This document shows positions 9,459 through 18,718 of a DNA stretch of 64,000 bases, piece after piece (within the stretch, counting starts at the first letter, position 1; every line of letters starts with the position of its first letter). Below the pieces are notes generated by a model. It was given only the letters and a program-made list of their open reading frames with translations, did not search any database and was not told the DNA's origin. The stretch comes from Catenuloplanes indicus. Its GTDB lineage: Bacteria > Actinomycetota > Actinomycetes > Mycobacteriales > Micromonosporaceae. Where the stretch lies: assembly GCF_030813715.1 (NCBI RefSeq), contig NZ_JAUSUZ010000001.1:1860001-1924000 (forward strand), read 5' to 3'. The position numbers and the translations under genes were made by a program.

Positions 9459-10781
9459 TCAGCGATCCGTCACGGGCAATCTGGGCTGGCTCGACGATTC
9501 CGAATTCCTGAAGCAGGAGGCGAGAGCATGGTGGGCCACCGCGAGTCGCTCCTGTGCGGTCGCGGTCGCGCTGAGGTCCGCGCTGATCTCGGCACGTGGA
9601 AAGTCTTCAAGCGTGCGTGCGCGCTGCACTCGGGCGAGGTCGCTGCTTCCAGCAGGGACGGCGACCAGCTCGACGGGCCGGGTGGCCTTACCTCCCTCGC
9701 CGGCTGGATCAATCAAACCGATCAGAACGGTCGCGGCGCCCCACTCTCCTACCTGACGGGCGCACCATCGCAGCGCTACATCGGTAAGGAGCACGGCATC
9801 ATCGATGAGCGTACGGTATCCCACGCCTGTACTCGATGGGTTGCCGCTGGTGTTCCACTCGACCGCGGTCGCTGCAAAGGCTGCACCATCGATATATACA
9901 GCTCAACAAGCGACCCGAAGGTACCGACCGGATCTCCACCAACGCCTGACGGCTGCGCGGTGAACGTCATCCGCCGAGGTGCGGGGATCCCCATCGGGGC
10001 GGTGGTCAGAGTCCGGCCTAGGGGCGACGTCGGCGCATCCTTCCGATACCAAGCCTCTGCGTCACGCGCGGTCTCCGCGCTCAGGGACGTTTCGAGCGGG
10101 ACCTCGGGAATAACGGCGGCGTAGCGCCAGATTCCGTCCGGCGCGGCACGGCGAAGTTGTGCCGCGCCGGCTCTGACGACCTCGGCAACGCGCGTCTTTC
10201 CCTCCGTCTGCGCGGTAAAGCGACGCTGGAATCGGTCCGCTACCTCCGGGTCGCTGAGCCATCGGGTATCTTGCCCGCTACGCACCGGATACCGCAACGT
10301 ACGCTTTAGGATCGCTAGACGGGGCGAGCACGGCATGTGGCCCTCGACGAGATGGAGGAACGACCACACCCAGATAGAAACCTCCCGTAGCAGCAGGGAT
10401 CGAGAGGAAGAAGGTCTCGGTACTCGGTCCCAGATAATTCACCAAAGCCATCCGCAGTCTCTGCTCTTCAGCTTCCGAAGCCACCGACGTGATCGGGGCC
10501 AGACTCGAAGCCTTGCCACCCGCTTCTGCAACTCCGATCAGTAGAAGTCCACCGCGGGCATTCGCAAATGCCGCGACGTCTTTGGCGAACTCCTGCTCCG
10601 TGAGCCAGTCACCTCGCGGTCCTCTCGTGGCCTGATACGCTCCACCAGCCTTGAAGTCAAGTTGATCAGTCTCCGAAACCTGGCCAGCTACCAGTGCGTC
10701 AAGCACGTCCTCAGTCACGTACCCACCCTCAACCGGTACGCCAAGCAGCGCCTCCAGCTCTGGGCTTCTCCATCGAGCCAT
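9459..10781 (-). pseudogene. Schlafen/AlbA_2-type protein gene with two compensating frameshifts
   Basis: From ATG 10781 the frame encodes a Schlafen AlbA_2 domain: an E-x-DFK segment (ETDQLDFKAGG), then EFAKDVAAFANARGGLLLIGV. The frame closes at 10278, but family-like sequence (LRYPVRSGQDTRWLSDPEVA) continues in another frame from about 10297. That frame in turn gives way near 9897 to the original frame (VYIDGAAFAATAVEWNTSGN), which ends at 9459. Removing one base near 10297 and adding one near 9897 gives a single protein of about 440 residues. The second shift lies in a TATATA run typical of slippage. AlbA_2 proteins are often found in defence contexts. Sequencing error is an alternative to true inactivation. 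Confidence 0.72.
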
Positions 10782-11049
10782 CCCCGCACTGTGCCATAGC
10801 CGGAGCGAACCGGCAGCCGTTACGCAGGCAGGTTCAGGCCAACGTGTACCCAGAGAAGTCCGCTGGTCGCGGCTCACAAGTGTCGACGGCGGCCTGAAAG
10901 GAAGCCTGCCGGTTCGGCCTACCGCCAGGCGGTCAGTCAGAATCGCGAAGAGGGCGAATCGTCGTAATCCGCTCGGATCGGACTCACCGTACTGGCCGGG
11001 GCGATATGTGAACCGGGCTCCACCTGCACTCACCCCAACAAACGTCCGG
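10782..11049. other. Intergenic gap between the conflict operon and the Schlafen-like gene
   Basis: About 270 bp that separate the end of the coupled four-gene operon from the start of the Schlafen-like frame. No gene or clear terminator is visible. Confidence 0.4.
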
Positions 11050-13908
11050 TCAGACCACTGCGTTGATGTCCGGAGCTTTGACCAGGCGCGATCCGGCAAG
11101 GCCCACAGTCCACCGTCGCCCCGCCGCTTCGAAGGAGGGAGCGGGGTTTGCGGGGGAGCTGTACGTAACTCTGATGCTCATGAAGTGCTGCTTTGGGAGG
11201 TGGTAGTGGAGTTCTTCGGCGATCCGGCGCCCGACGGCGGTGGAGCCGCTTAGGACAAGGATTCCTTCGGCCCGCAGGAGCGTGCCTGCTTCGCGAACAC
11301 GACGGGTAGCGTCACGTTGCTGGCAAACCGTGTCGATGGCGACCATGTCGATCGGGGTGCCTCGAACACGGCGTAGCAGCTCGCGCACACGGGCCGCACC
11401 TGACGGCGGACTCATAACCGCATCGACGACTTCAGCCGGCAGCCGGGAGAGAAGATTGGCTGGGATGGGCACGTTGCGATGTATCCACTGCATGGCCGCG
11501 CGCCCAGACGCCGACAAGGTTTGCTTTTGGTCCCTGTTCGGCCTGCTGGCGAGCAGATCCGAAGTCGCTCGCACCACGGCCACGGACATGACTCCGCGCT
11601 CGTCGTCGGCGGTGACGAACATGTGAATGGCGGGATGCCGATGCCGCGACACCATGAACAGTCTTTGTGTAGTCACGACGAACTCGAACTCCACACCTGC
11701 CAGCCGAAAATCGTGTCTTTCGCCGTAGGCCAGATCGAATTCCTGAGCCAGCTCCGTCTCGGCACGTTTTCCCAGAGCGTGTTTCTCTTCTTTCAGTAGC
11801 TGGCGCCAGGCGAACCGGCCGGTGCGTGCGCCGTCGTACAGATAGTCGAAGGTCCTGCGTAGGATCAAAGCGAGGCGGGCACCGTCCGGATCGAGGCGGA
11901 GCAGCGCGGCGGTCAGATTCTGCATCTCGAGATCGGCCAGCCGGACATCACCGTCAACCTCGTCGACCCTGTTGAACTCCAGCTCTGGTCGCCTGGCGGG
12001 TTCCCTCCGATAGCTCCAGCTCAGCCTGCACGGGTCACCCGGGTCGAACAAGACCCGGGAGTAGTGATCGTTCCAGTCGACTTCCAGGATGCGGACATCT
12101 TGGTAGTCCACATCACTCTTGGGCACCAGCGCCACGAACGAAACGGTCGCCTCGACATGGACCAGCCCGATTTCAGTGTCGCCGTCAAAGGTCTCGCTGG
12201 GTGACCACTCGATCGTGCTCAGGTCCGGCATGACCTCCTCGACCCAGGCGCCACCATCGGCCCAGCGAACAAATAACGCGAATGCGTCATCGGCCTCAAG
12301 GTTATGGAGGTCGTCGCAAGCGCTCTGCACGGCATCGCGGAACAGATCCATCAAGGGCACATGTACGGCGGCCGAGACGCTTTGTTCCTCGATGTCGGGC
12401 GTCTCCGTCGGCATGGCTGGCTCAACACCGAGGGCTCGCAGAGCCTCCCGCGAGGCGCTGGCGAACGCCACTGACTCCAGCGCATGCATGTTGTCCCCGT
12501 CCGGATTCGCGACAAGGGTACGAAGCGCGCCCGGCATGGATGCTGACTGCTCGGCAATCAAGTCGTTTAGCTGTCGAATATCGTCGATGCGCAGCCCACG
12601 CAGAAGTCGCTCGCGCACACCTCTCCGAAACCGCAGCACCGGCGTTCGGTCGTGGAGGGCGACGTCGTACAGACCACCGCCGATCACCTCACCCGCTGAA
12701 GCAGGATCCCCTTTAGGCAGCGCGTGTACGGACAGCCAGCTCAGCATGCCGACCGGCAGCTGTTCCCAGGTCGCCGTCAGGGTGGCGAGCCGACCGGCAG
12801 CGGGTGAGGCAAGCCGCAGGAATGCCGTTGCCAGCGCCTCCCCATCCGGCGCGGTCTCGTCCGGGTCCTCATCGATTCGGCCGACTGCTGTGGTCAGCAC
12901 CGCCTCGCAGCCGGCCGGGTCGGTCCGTATCAACGCGCTGGCCAGGCGTCCCAGCGACGACGGGGTCAGGCTCGCTAATGGAACTGGCAACCAATTCTCA
13001 TCCGTCGAGGCCAGCAGGCGCAGGAGCGGTGAAAGGGTGTATCGCAGGGCCGTATTGGCTGCGCCTGGCACTGGCGCATGAACCCGAACGGCGGGCAGAT
13101 CAAGGCCCGCATGGGCCCACAGCGCCGCGGGCAACGGGTCGATGGCTATCGTCGGACTTTTCTCCGCCCATACGTGAATCGTGCTCCACGGCAGGCCGTG
13201 CTGCCAGGCGCGGGCGGCGAAGTCGCTCCAGACGATGACCAGGCGGCGACTGTCAGGCGCTCGGAGTAGCCGGCCGGTGTCCTGCGGACGGCCTGAGCCG
13301 TCGCTTACGACTGCTCCAGCGACCGGGTCGAGCCGCAGAAGTCGGATTTGTCGGAACGCTCCCACCTGGTGCAACACCCGCAGGAAGTCCTTCAGGGCGT
13401 TGTCCCAGACCACCATGCCCGGGGAGTTGTCGGCCACCACAACTGCGTCGAACCAACGCTCCGGCGCCGGCATCACTATGGGGATGAGTAGGCCGGTCAT
13501 CGCGTACTGGTCGACGGTGGCGTGCAGATCCAGCTGTGCCCGCCGGCCTCGGGGCCACGGCCGCTGGAACGGGCGCAGGCTACGCGCCAGCTCCATGGAC
13601 TGGGGAAGTGCCCGAACCGGCCGGACACCGACAATTCGAGTCGCTGCGCCCGTAACGTCCCCGAACGTCGTCGCATCGTCCGGAGACGTGTGTTGCTCCT
13701 CGTCCGAAGCTGCGGACGTTGCCGGTGGCTGCGGCGGCGCTGTGCCGGGACCCTCCGGTTCTCCGGACCGGAGAATCCCGGGTCCGGGACCCGACCCTGT
13801 AGTGGGCATCTGGTGCGCGGCCAGCCAGATCGCCTCGGCCAGGGCGAATGCATCCGGCCCCGGGCCGGAGGTTCCGACCGCCCGCCTCATCGCGGCCCGC
13901 TCAGACAC
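11050..13908 (-). CDS. SAV_2336/vWA-like conflict-system protein fused to a NaeI-type endonuclease domain
   Basis: This 952-residue protein starts at a GTG overlapping the moxR-like stop. The N-terminus (AFALAEAIWLAAHQ) and the block around LDLHATVDQYAMTGLLIPIV followed by WFDAVVVADNSPGMVVWDNA match the SAV_2336 family, whose core is a vWA-like domain with a degenerate MIDAS. From about residue 665 the protein aligns without gaps, over the N-terminal part, to restriction enzyme NaeI: LDPDG, LYDGARTGR, then the catalytic block and a C-terminal VRELLRRVRG...LRAEGILVL...GRRWTV region corresponding to the NaeI Topo/CAP-like half. By the alignment from memory, NaeI E70 and D86 are kept, D95 is Glu and K97 is Val. 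It is the last gene of a coupled operon with MoxR and caspase-VMAP and is probably the DNA-directed effector or sensor. Confidence 0.78.
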   Translation of the reverse strand: MSERAAMRRAVGTSGPGPDAFALAEAIWLAAHQMPTTGSGPGPGILRSGEPEGPGTAPPQPPATSAASDEEQHTSPDDATTFGDVTGAATRIVGVRPVRALPQSMELARSLRPFQRPWPRGRRAQLDLHATVDQYAMTGLLIPIVMPAPERWFDAVVVADNSPGMVVWDNALKDFLRVLHQVGAFRQIRLLRLDPVAGAVVSDGSGRPQDTGRLLRAPDSRRLVIVWSDFAARAWQHGLPWSTIHVWAEKSPTIAIDPLPAALWAHAGLDLPAVRVHAPVPGAANTALRYTLSPLLRLLASTDENWLPVPLASLTPSSLGRLASALIRTDPAGCEAVLTTAVGRIDEDPDETAPDGEALATAFLRLASPAAGRLATLTATWEQLPVGMLSWLSVHALPKGDPASAGEVIGGGLYDVALHDRTPVLRFRRGVRERLLRGLRIDDIRQLNDLIAEQSASMPGALRTLVANPDGDNMHALESVAFASASREALRALGVEPAMPTETPDIEEQSVSAAVHVPLMDLFRDAVQSACDDLHNLEADDAFALFVRWADGGAWVEEVMPDLSTIEWSPSETFDGDTEIGLVHVEATVSFVALVPKSDVDYQDVRILEVDWNDHYSRVLFDPGDPCRLSWSYRREPARRPELEFNRVDEVDGDVRLADLEMQNLTAALLRLDPDGARLALILRRTFDYLYDGARTGRFAWRQLLKEEKHALGKRAETELAQEFDLAYGERHDFRLAGVEFEFVVTTQRLFMVSRHRHPAIHMFVTADDERGVMSVAVVRATSDLLASRPNRDQKQTLSASGRAAMQWIHRNVPIPANLLSRLPAEVVDAVMSPPSGAARVRELLRRVRGTPIDMVAIDTVCQQRDATRRVREAGTLLRAEGILVLSGSTAVGRRIAEELHYHLPKQHFMSIRVTYSSPANPAPSFEAAGRRWTVGLAGSRLVKAPDINAVV

Positions 13909-14827
13909 CGCTGAGTTCACGCAGCAGCAGATCGAGCAGCCGGTCTCGCTCGACAGCGGGAAAGCCGCCGTCGAGTAGGTGGATGGCATTGAGTAGTTGA
14001 TCGACGGCGAGTTGCTCGCCAGCACGGAGGCGGCGTACGAAGGTCTCGATGAGCGCCGCCGCGCCAGGGGTGACTGTATCGCCCTTCAGGTGCGCCGCGA
14101 CGATCCGGCCGAGAGTCTCAGTATCCGGCATGGACATCACAAAGCGGATGCAACGGCGCAGGAAGGGCGCGGGGAACTCACGCTCGCCGTTGCTGGTCAT
14201 CACGATAAACGGGAACTCGCTGCAGGCGATTCGACCGTGCTCGGCTTGGACCTCCGCGTTGCTGTTCCATTCGCGGACACCGACCGGATCGCCGCCCAGC
14301 CGCGCCAGTTCGGTGATCTCAAACTCGCCGCGTTCGAGGACGTCAAGCAGGTCGCTCGGCAGGTCAAGATCACTCTTATCGATTTCGTCGATCAACAGCG
14401 CCCGGGGCCTCTCGGCCGGCGCAAGCGCGGTTCCCAGCGGGCCGAGCTGAAGGAACGGGCCGATGCCCGATTCCTCGGGTCCGGGTCGGCCGTCCAGCTG
14501 CTGAGCGTGAATGCGGGCGAGCACATCATAGCGGTATAGGGCATCGGCTAGGGTGCTGCGCGAGGTGACGTGCCAGCGCAGCACCCGGCCGAGCCGCAAT
14601 TCGGCGGCGACCGAGTCGATGAGCGACGACTTTCCCGACCCCGGCGGGCCGGTAACCAAGAGCGGTCGGCGTACTGCAATAGCGGCGTTGACCGCCTCTA
14701 CGAGGCCATCTGGCGGCTGGAACTCAGTCGCCTGGGACGGACGGGGAAAAGTTCGCCACGGTGGCGGGTCCGGCAGTTCGACCTCGCGGGGGATCCCGTC
14801 GCCCCGGTACACCGACTCCCAGCTCAT
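13901..14827 (-). CDS. MoxR-type AAA+ ATPase of the conflict operon
   Basis: This 308-residue AAA+ ATPase has Walker A GPPGSGKSS at residues 60-68 and Walker B ALLIDEIDKSD. A sensor-1 MTSNGEREFPAPFLRRC segment with an Arg finger and a short lid follow. These are the features of the MoxR-like ATPases that accompany vWA proteins in ternary conflict systems. The start at ATG 14827 is supported by GGGAGGA 6-7 nt upstream and an ATGA overlap with the caspase gene; a longer open frame to 14944 is not needed. The 3' end overlaps the next gene by a few bases. It probably acts as an NTP-dependent switch or remodeller linking the caspase-VMAP and the SAV_2336-NaeI protein. Confidence 0.88.
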   Translation of the reverse strand: MSWESVYRGDGIPREVELPDPPPWRTFPRPSQATEFQPPDGLVEAVNAAIAVRRPLLVTGPPGSGKSSLIDSVAAELRLGRVLRWHVTSRSTLADALYRYDVLARIHAQQLDGRPGPEESGIGPFLQLGPLGTALAPAERPRALLIDEIDKSDLDLPSDLLDVLERGEFEITELARLGGDPVGVREWNSNAEVQAEHGRIACSEFPFIVMTSNGEREFPAPFLRRCIRFVMSMPDTETLGRIVAAHLKGDTVTPGAAALIETFVRRLRAGEQLAVDQLLNAIHLLDGGFPAVERDRLLDLLLRELSGV

Positions 14828-16776
14828 GCTGCTTCCTCCCGGTCGGACCGCGCCGGCTTCGCGCGGCAGAAGCCCAGCCAATGCTCGTCGTCCCACACCG
14901 CGCGTAGACCGGCAATCGCCGCCAGCTCCGGCTGCCCGCTCCATCGAGCCCGGTATGCAGCGCTGAAACCGGTGGGCAGCTTATGCCAATACTTGTCCAG
15001 GTCCGCGGATGAGGCCCAGTTCTTTCCGGGCTCGGCGGGCCAGATCACGTATGGCGTGCGGAGAAGTAGCAACGTCAGAAGTTCCTCGGCGTCATCAGGC
15101 AGATGCCCCAGGACGACAGCGCTGCTCAGATTTTGGTTGTACAGCCGGACACCCAGAGTGGCGAGGTCACCGAGGTCGTCGCGCTCGAGTCGGCTGAAGC
15201 GCGGGGATCCAGGCGGGCGCTCGTGCAATAACGCGAGCAAGCGGCTCATCCGGCGGGACTTTTTGAGGCGCTCACTCCAGTGCAGGACAAAGTCGTGGTT
15301 CGCGCCGAGGCGCCCTTCGTCATCGATCTCCTCGGGCCGCCAGCCGAGCAGAAGTCCAACAGGTGCCGCTACGTCGATACGACGACACCGCAAGTCCCGA
15401 TCTTCGGCAGCTTTGTCTGCATCGAAGACGGCATCGGCGATTGCCGAGCTGACCCCGTCCGCAGTGGGGGCACAAGCGTACCGTTGGTAATACAGATCCT
15501 GGCCGTCGAGCTGCAGGCAGGCGCTGACCGATTCTGGCCAGTCGCCGGTCACGCTGGCATGAACGCTGACGACGAGCCGCATCGGTTCAGGCGCCCGCTC
15601 CAGATCGGCCTTAAAGTCGTTGACCATCGCCGGTGCAATCCTCATCGTGTCGATCCACTGCTTCAGGGTGCTGTCCCCGAAATCGATGCCGCACGTGTGA
15701 GCCAGCCGCAACACGAACCGCATGAGGTCACCCTGACCGTCCTTCTCGTCAGCCGCCGGGTTTAACACCAGGTAGGCGACCACATCGGCGTCGATCTGCT
15801 CGGCCGTGAAGTAGTCGGGGAGCACGAAGCCAGCGGCCCGCCGCAATCTCTCTGTAGTGATCAGAGGGCGTAACGGTGGGCTTCGCAACAATGCCACCGT
15901 GCGCTGCACGGTGACGAACATCTCGGCCCGGGCCAGTCCGCTCGCATTCCCCTGTTCCTTCAGCAGCCGAATCGCCACATCCAGCGGCGGGAGCCCGCCC
16001 GAGTCAGGCAGCGCTTGACGGACGAACTCGCGGTATCGATCAGCACCGAATATGCCCATACCCTTTTCTGGGGCGATAGCCCGGCTATTATGGCTGATCC
16101 ATAGGCGCTTGCCCTCTCCGTGATATGCGTTGTAAGCCGGTGCCTGTCCCTCGATCCGGTAGGTCAGGTCTGAGATCAGTTCGTTGAGGTGGATGGTCCC
16201 GGCTTCCCCCCGCCCTTCAACTAGCAACGCGCACAAGGCAGTGGTCAACCGGAAGTTCACTGCGGCCTGCCTGGAACTGCACGCCATCAACACCTCGACT
16301 GTGGTTCGGCCTCCCCTGGCGCCGTTGGCCACCGCGCCTGCCGGCGGCGCCGCGCCACCGGCGTGGCAGGTGTCGACCAGCACGATGATGCCGCCGACGT
16401 TTGGCTCGTTCGCCGCGACGGCCAGCAGTCCCGGAATGTCGACCGCGGTACTCGCCACGTCTTCCAGCGACTGTGCCGCCATCAGGTACAGGTTGGTGTT
16501 TCCGTCCGCCAGGAAGCCGTGGCCGAGGAAGGCGAGAACCAGAGTGGCACCCTGCTTGCCGGCGTAGCTCAACGCGTTGCGCACCGCAGTCTCGACCTCG
16601 GCCTGGGTCTTCTCGCCGACGACTAGCGCGCTGTCGGGAAGGCCGGGGCGGCAATCACCGAGATCCGGGTCGAGCAGCACTCTCGCCAGCTCTTCAGCAG
16701 CCGGCTCCATCTGATCGAGGCGGTTCATGTTTTGGCACTGAGTGGCGATGATAAGCGCGTGACGATGCGCGGTCAT
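14824..16776 (-). CDS. Caspase-like protease fused to a VMAP C-terminal domain
   Basis: This 650-residue protein begins with a caspase/metacaspase (peptidase C14) domain. The catalytic His is H86 in LAFLGHGF and the catalytic Cys is C137 in IIVLVDTCHAGG, each after a hydrophobic strand. The middle section is helical and resembles effector-associated regions. The C-terminal 250 residues (MRLVVSVHASVTGDWPES, CRRIDVAAPVGLLLGW, DFVLHWSERL, then TPYVIWPAEPG) resemble the VMAP C-terminal module of vWA-MoxR-associated proteins. It overlaps its neighbours by ATGA on both sides. In the family model such proteins are proteolytic effectors released on sensing infection; the substrate is unknown. Confidence 0.82.
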   Translation of the reverse strand: MTAHRHALIIATQCQNMNRLDQMEPAAEELARVLLDPDLGDCRPGLPDSALVVGEKTQAEVETAVRNALSYAGKQGATLVLAFLGHGFLADGNTNLYLMAAQSLEDVASTAVDIPGLLAVAANEPNVGGIIVLVDTCHAGGAAPPAGAVANGARGGRTTVEVLMACSSRQAAVNFRLTTALCALLVEGRGEAGTIHLNELISDLTYRIEGQAPAYNAYHGEGKRLWISHNSRAIAPEKGMGIFGADRYREFVRQALPDSGGLPPLDVAIRLLKEQGNASGLARAEMFVTVQRTVALLRSPPLRPLITTERLRRAAGFVLPDYFTAEQIDADVVAYLVLNPAADEKDGQGDLMRFVLRLAHTCGIDFGDSTLKQWIDTMRIAPAMVNDFKADLERAPEPMRLVVSVHASVTGDWPESVSACLQLDGQDLYYQRYACAPTADGVSSAIADAVFDADKAAEDRDLRCRRIDVAAPVGLLLGWRPEEIDDEGRLGANHDFVLHWSERLKKSRRMSRLLALLHERPPGSPRFSRLERDDLGDLATLGVRLYNQNLSSAVVLGHLPDDAEELLTLLLLRTPYVIWPAEPGKNWASSADLDKYWHKLPTGFSAAYRARWSGQPELAAIAGLRAVWDDEHWLGFCRAKPARSDREEAA

Positions 16777-17708
16777 CCGGGCCCGTCCGGGAGGGCCGCC
16801 TCCGCGATCGGTCCGGCCACTTGTGCCTGCCGTAGGTACTTGGTTGCCGTATGCACCCAGAAGCCGTCCGAGTCCACCCGGGCACTCACCGGCTGATTCC
16901 CATCCGCGTTCGGTTTCACGTCGCGCTCCAGCCGCCGTCGGGCGACGATGATGTCGTCACGGTCCCAGAAGTTCAGCCAGCGAGCCACGCCGGGCGGCGT
17001 CGACGGCGGCTGCGGCCGCAGAGACGGCCACACCACGCTGCGCATGCCCAACGGCGAGCCGAGCGTCATGAAAAGCGGTACCTCGACGCCAGACTCGTGC
17101 AAAGTTTCCCAGGCGACGACCGAACCGAGTGAGTGCGCCACCAGCACCTGCGGCGAGTTCGCCAATGCGAAATGCAGCCGTCCCCGGATACGGTCATCGA
17201 GGGGATGCCCGGCGGCGTCGGGTTCAGCGCGGGCGAGGTAGCGGGCGACCTGAGCGAAGTCTCGCACCAGGAGTTTCGCGCTGAGCCATTGACCTGCCCG
17301 GCTCAAGCCGGGAATGCTGAGCAGCGTGGTGGCCGCGTTGATCGAGCGGCCGACCGGCTGCAACAAGCCCTGCTCCGGGCCATTTGGCACGAGTTCGGCC
17401 CGGGCGTTGCGAAGAACGCGAGCGTCGTCGCCCTCGGCGTCTTCCAGTTGTTCGTCGATGATATCGGTCATGAACTCCGCGAGCAGCCGCCCCTCGTCCT
17501 CAGTGAGGTCGTCGGCAGTTCCCTGCGCGCCGGGGACGCTGAACAGGTCGCCGTAGTGAACAAACACCGTCTCGGCGGCACCGGACTTCAGGTCACTGGC
17601 GAACCGCGAGTGGCCGGCAGCGAGGGCGCCTTCGGCCAGTGCCGACGTCCAGGCGGAGCGCTCCTGCTCGACTTGTCGTGGCGCACCGATTCCATGGATG
17701 AACACCAC
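16773..17708 (-). CDS. Alpha/beta hydrolase (lipase/esterase-like), first gene of the conflict operon
   Basis: This 311-residue alpha/beta hydrolase begins directly with the first strand and oxyanion loop, VFIHGIG. The nucleophile is S193 in LVAHSLGS, with likely acid D249 in FWDRDD and His H286 in WVHTATKYL. A loop at about residues 55-145 forms a helical cap. No signal peptide is present, so it should be cytosolic. The GTG used for the start is poorly supported by a ribosome site, and a rare or upstream start is possible. It overlaps the caspase gene by ATGA and is therefore part of the same coupled operon. Whether it is a lipid- or protein-cleaving second effector is not known. Confidence 0.75.
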   Translation of the reverse strand: MVFIHGIGAPRQVEQERSAWTSALAEGALAAGHSRFASDLKSGAAETVFVHYGDLFSVPGAQGTADDLTEDEGRLLAEFMTDIIDEQLEDAEGDDARVLRNARAELVPNGPEQGLLQPVGRSINAATTLLSIPGLSRAGQWLSAKLLVRDFAQVARYLARAEPDAAGHPLDDRIRGRLHFALANSPQVLVAHSLGSVVAWETLHESGVEVPLFMTLGSPLGMRSVVWPSLRPQPPSTPPGVARWLNFWDRDDIIVARRRLERDVKPNADGNQPVSARVDSDGFWVHTATKYLRQAQVAGPIAEAALPDGPG

Positions 17709-17959
17709 ACGCGTTCCGATGTCGCACCTCCGAGCCGCACCAAACGGCCATCAGAATACCGGCCGCCGTTGCCGACGCCCGGCCCACAATGCCGAGAAGT
17801 CATCCATCCGGGTATGGGTCAGCCATGGCTGCGGGACGGGCCTCACCGATCAGGAAATCACCCTCCTAAGGCCCGGAGACCTGCCGGTCTTCGGCCTCGG
17901 CAGGGCGTTCATCGCGGTAGCGGGCTCGCGAATCCGCGGCCAGTCCCGGACCAATTATG

Positions 17960-18660
17960 CCTGCAGGGCGTGCTGTCCGTGCTCCATAACGGGATCGGTT
18001 GGGAGGGCTGCTGCAGGAGCTCAGGTTCGGCTCGGGGATGACGTGCTGGCGCCGGCTGCGGCGGTGGACCGACGCGGATTTCTTCGACCGGCTGCACCGA
18101 ATCCTGTTGGCGGAGTTGAACGCGGCGGGCCGGGTCGACTGGTCGACGGCGGTCATGGACGGCTGGCACATCGACGCGAGGAAGGGGTCTCGGCGCAGGT
18201 CCGTCGCCGGTCAATCGCTGCAAGCCGGTAGTAAACACCATCTGATCACCGCTGGCGAAGGCACACCGTTGAAGGTGATCAGTGATCGCACCCAACACGA
18301 ATGTGCCGGACATCAGCATAGCCATCACCCTGCTCGACTCCGTACCACCGATCGATGGCCGGGCCGGACGGACATGGTTCCGGTTCCTGGGCTGCGGGCA
18401 GACAGGGGTCACAACAGCGAGAATTTCAGGGCCGAGTGCCGACGACGCGGCACCGAACCGATCATCTCGCGACGCGGACGCAAGCCCATAAATGGACTCG
18501 ACTGGCTCCGCTACGTGGGGTCGACTGGGAAACGCCCTGCTCCACTAGTTCGGCCGTCTCGCCATCCGCTAGAAACGCCACCTCGAACTCCACGAAGCAG
18601 TCGTCCTCGGCTGAAGCGGTGCTGGTTCGGGTCGCCGACCGCGAGCGGTCGGCGCTGGAC
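17960..18660 (+). pseudogene. Decayed IS5-family transposase relic
   Basis: Segments in changing frames match an IS5-type DDE transposase: LHNGIGWEG, FGSGMTCWRRLRRW, VDWSTAVMDGWHIDARKG, then VPDISIAITLLDSVPPIDGR, GHNSENFRAECRRRG and FGRLAIR with stop codons. Several frameshifts and stops separate them. No intact terminal repeats could be identified. It lies between the conflict operon and the zinc-finger-like gene and marks the edge of the defence island. Confidence 0.7.
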
Positions 18661-18718
18661 TGAGCGGGGCAATGCCCTTCCTGTACTGAAAGTTGAGACC
18701 CGCGCGGACGGCGATCCG

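Noticed and set aside
14828-14944. Longer N-terminus for the MoxR-type ATPase
   Set aside because: The extension lies fully within the caspase gene. GGGAGGA and ATGA coupling support ATG 14827.
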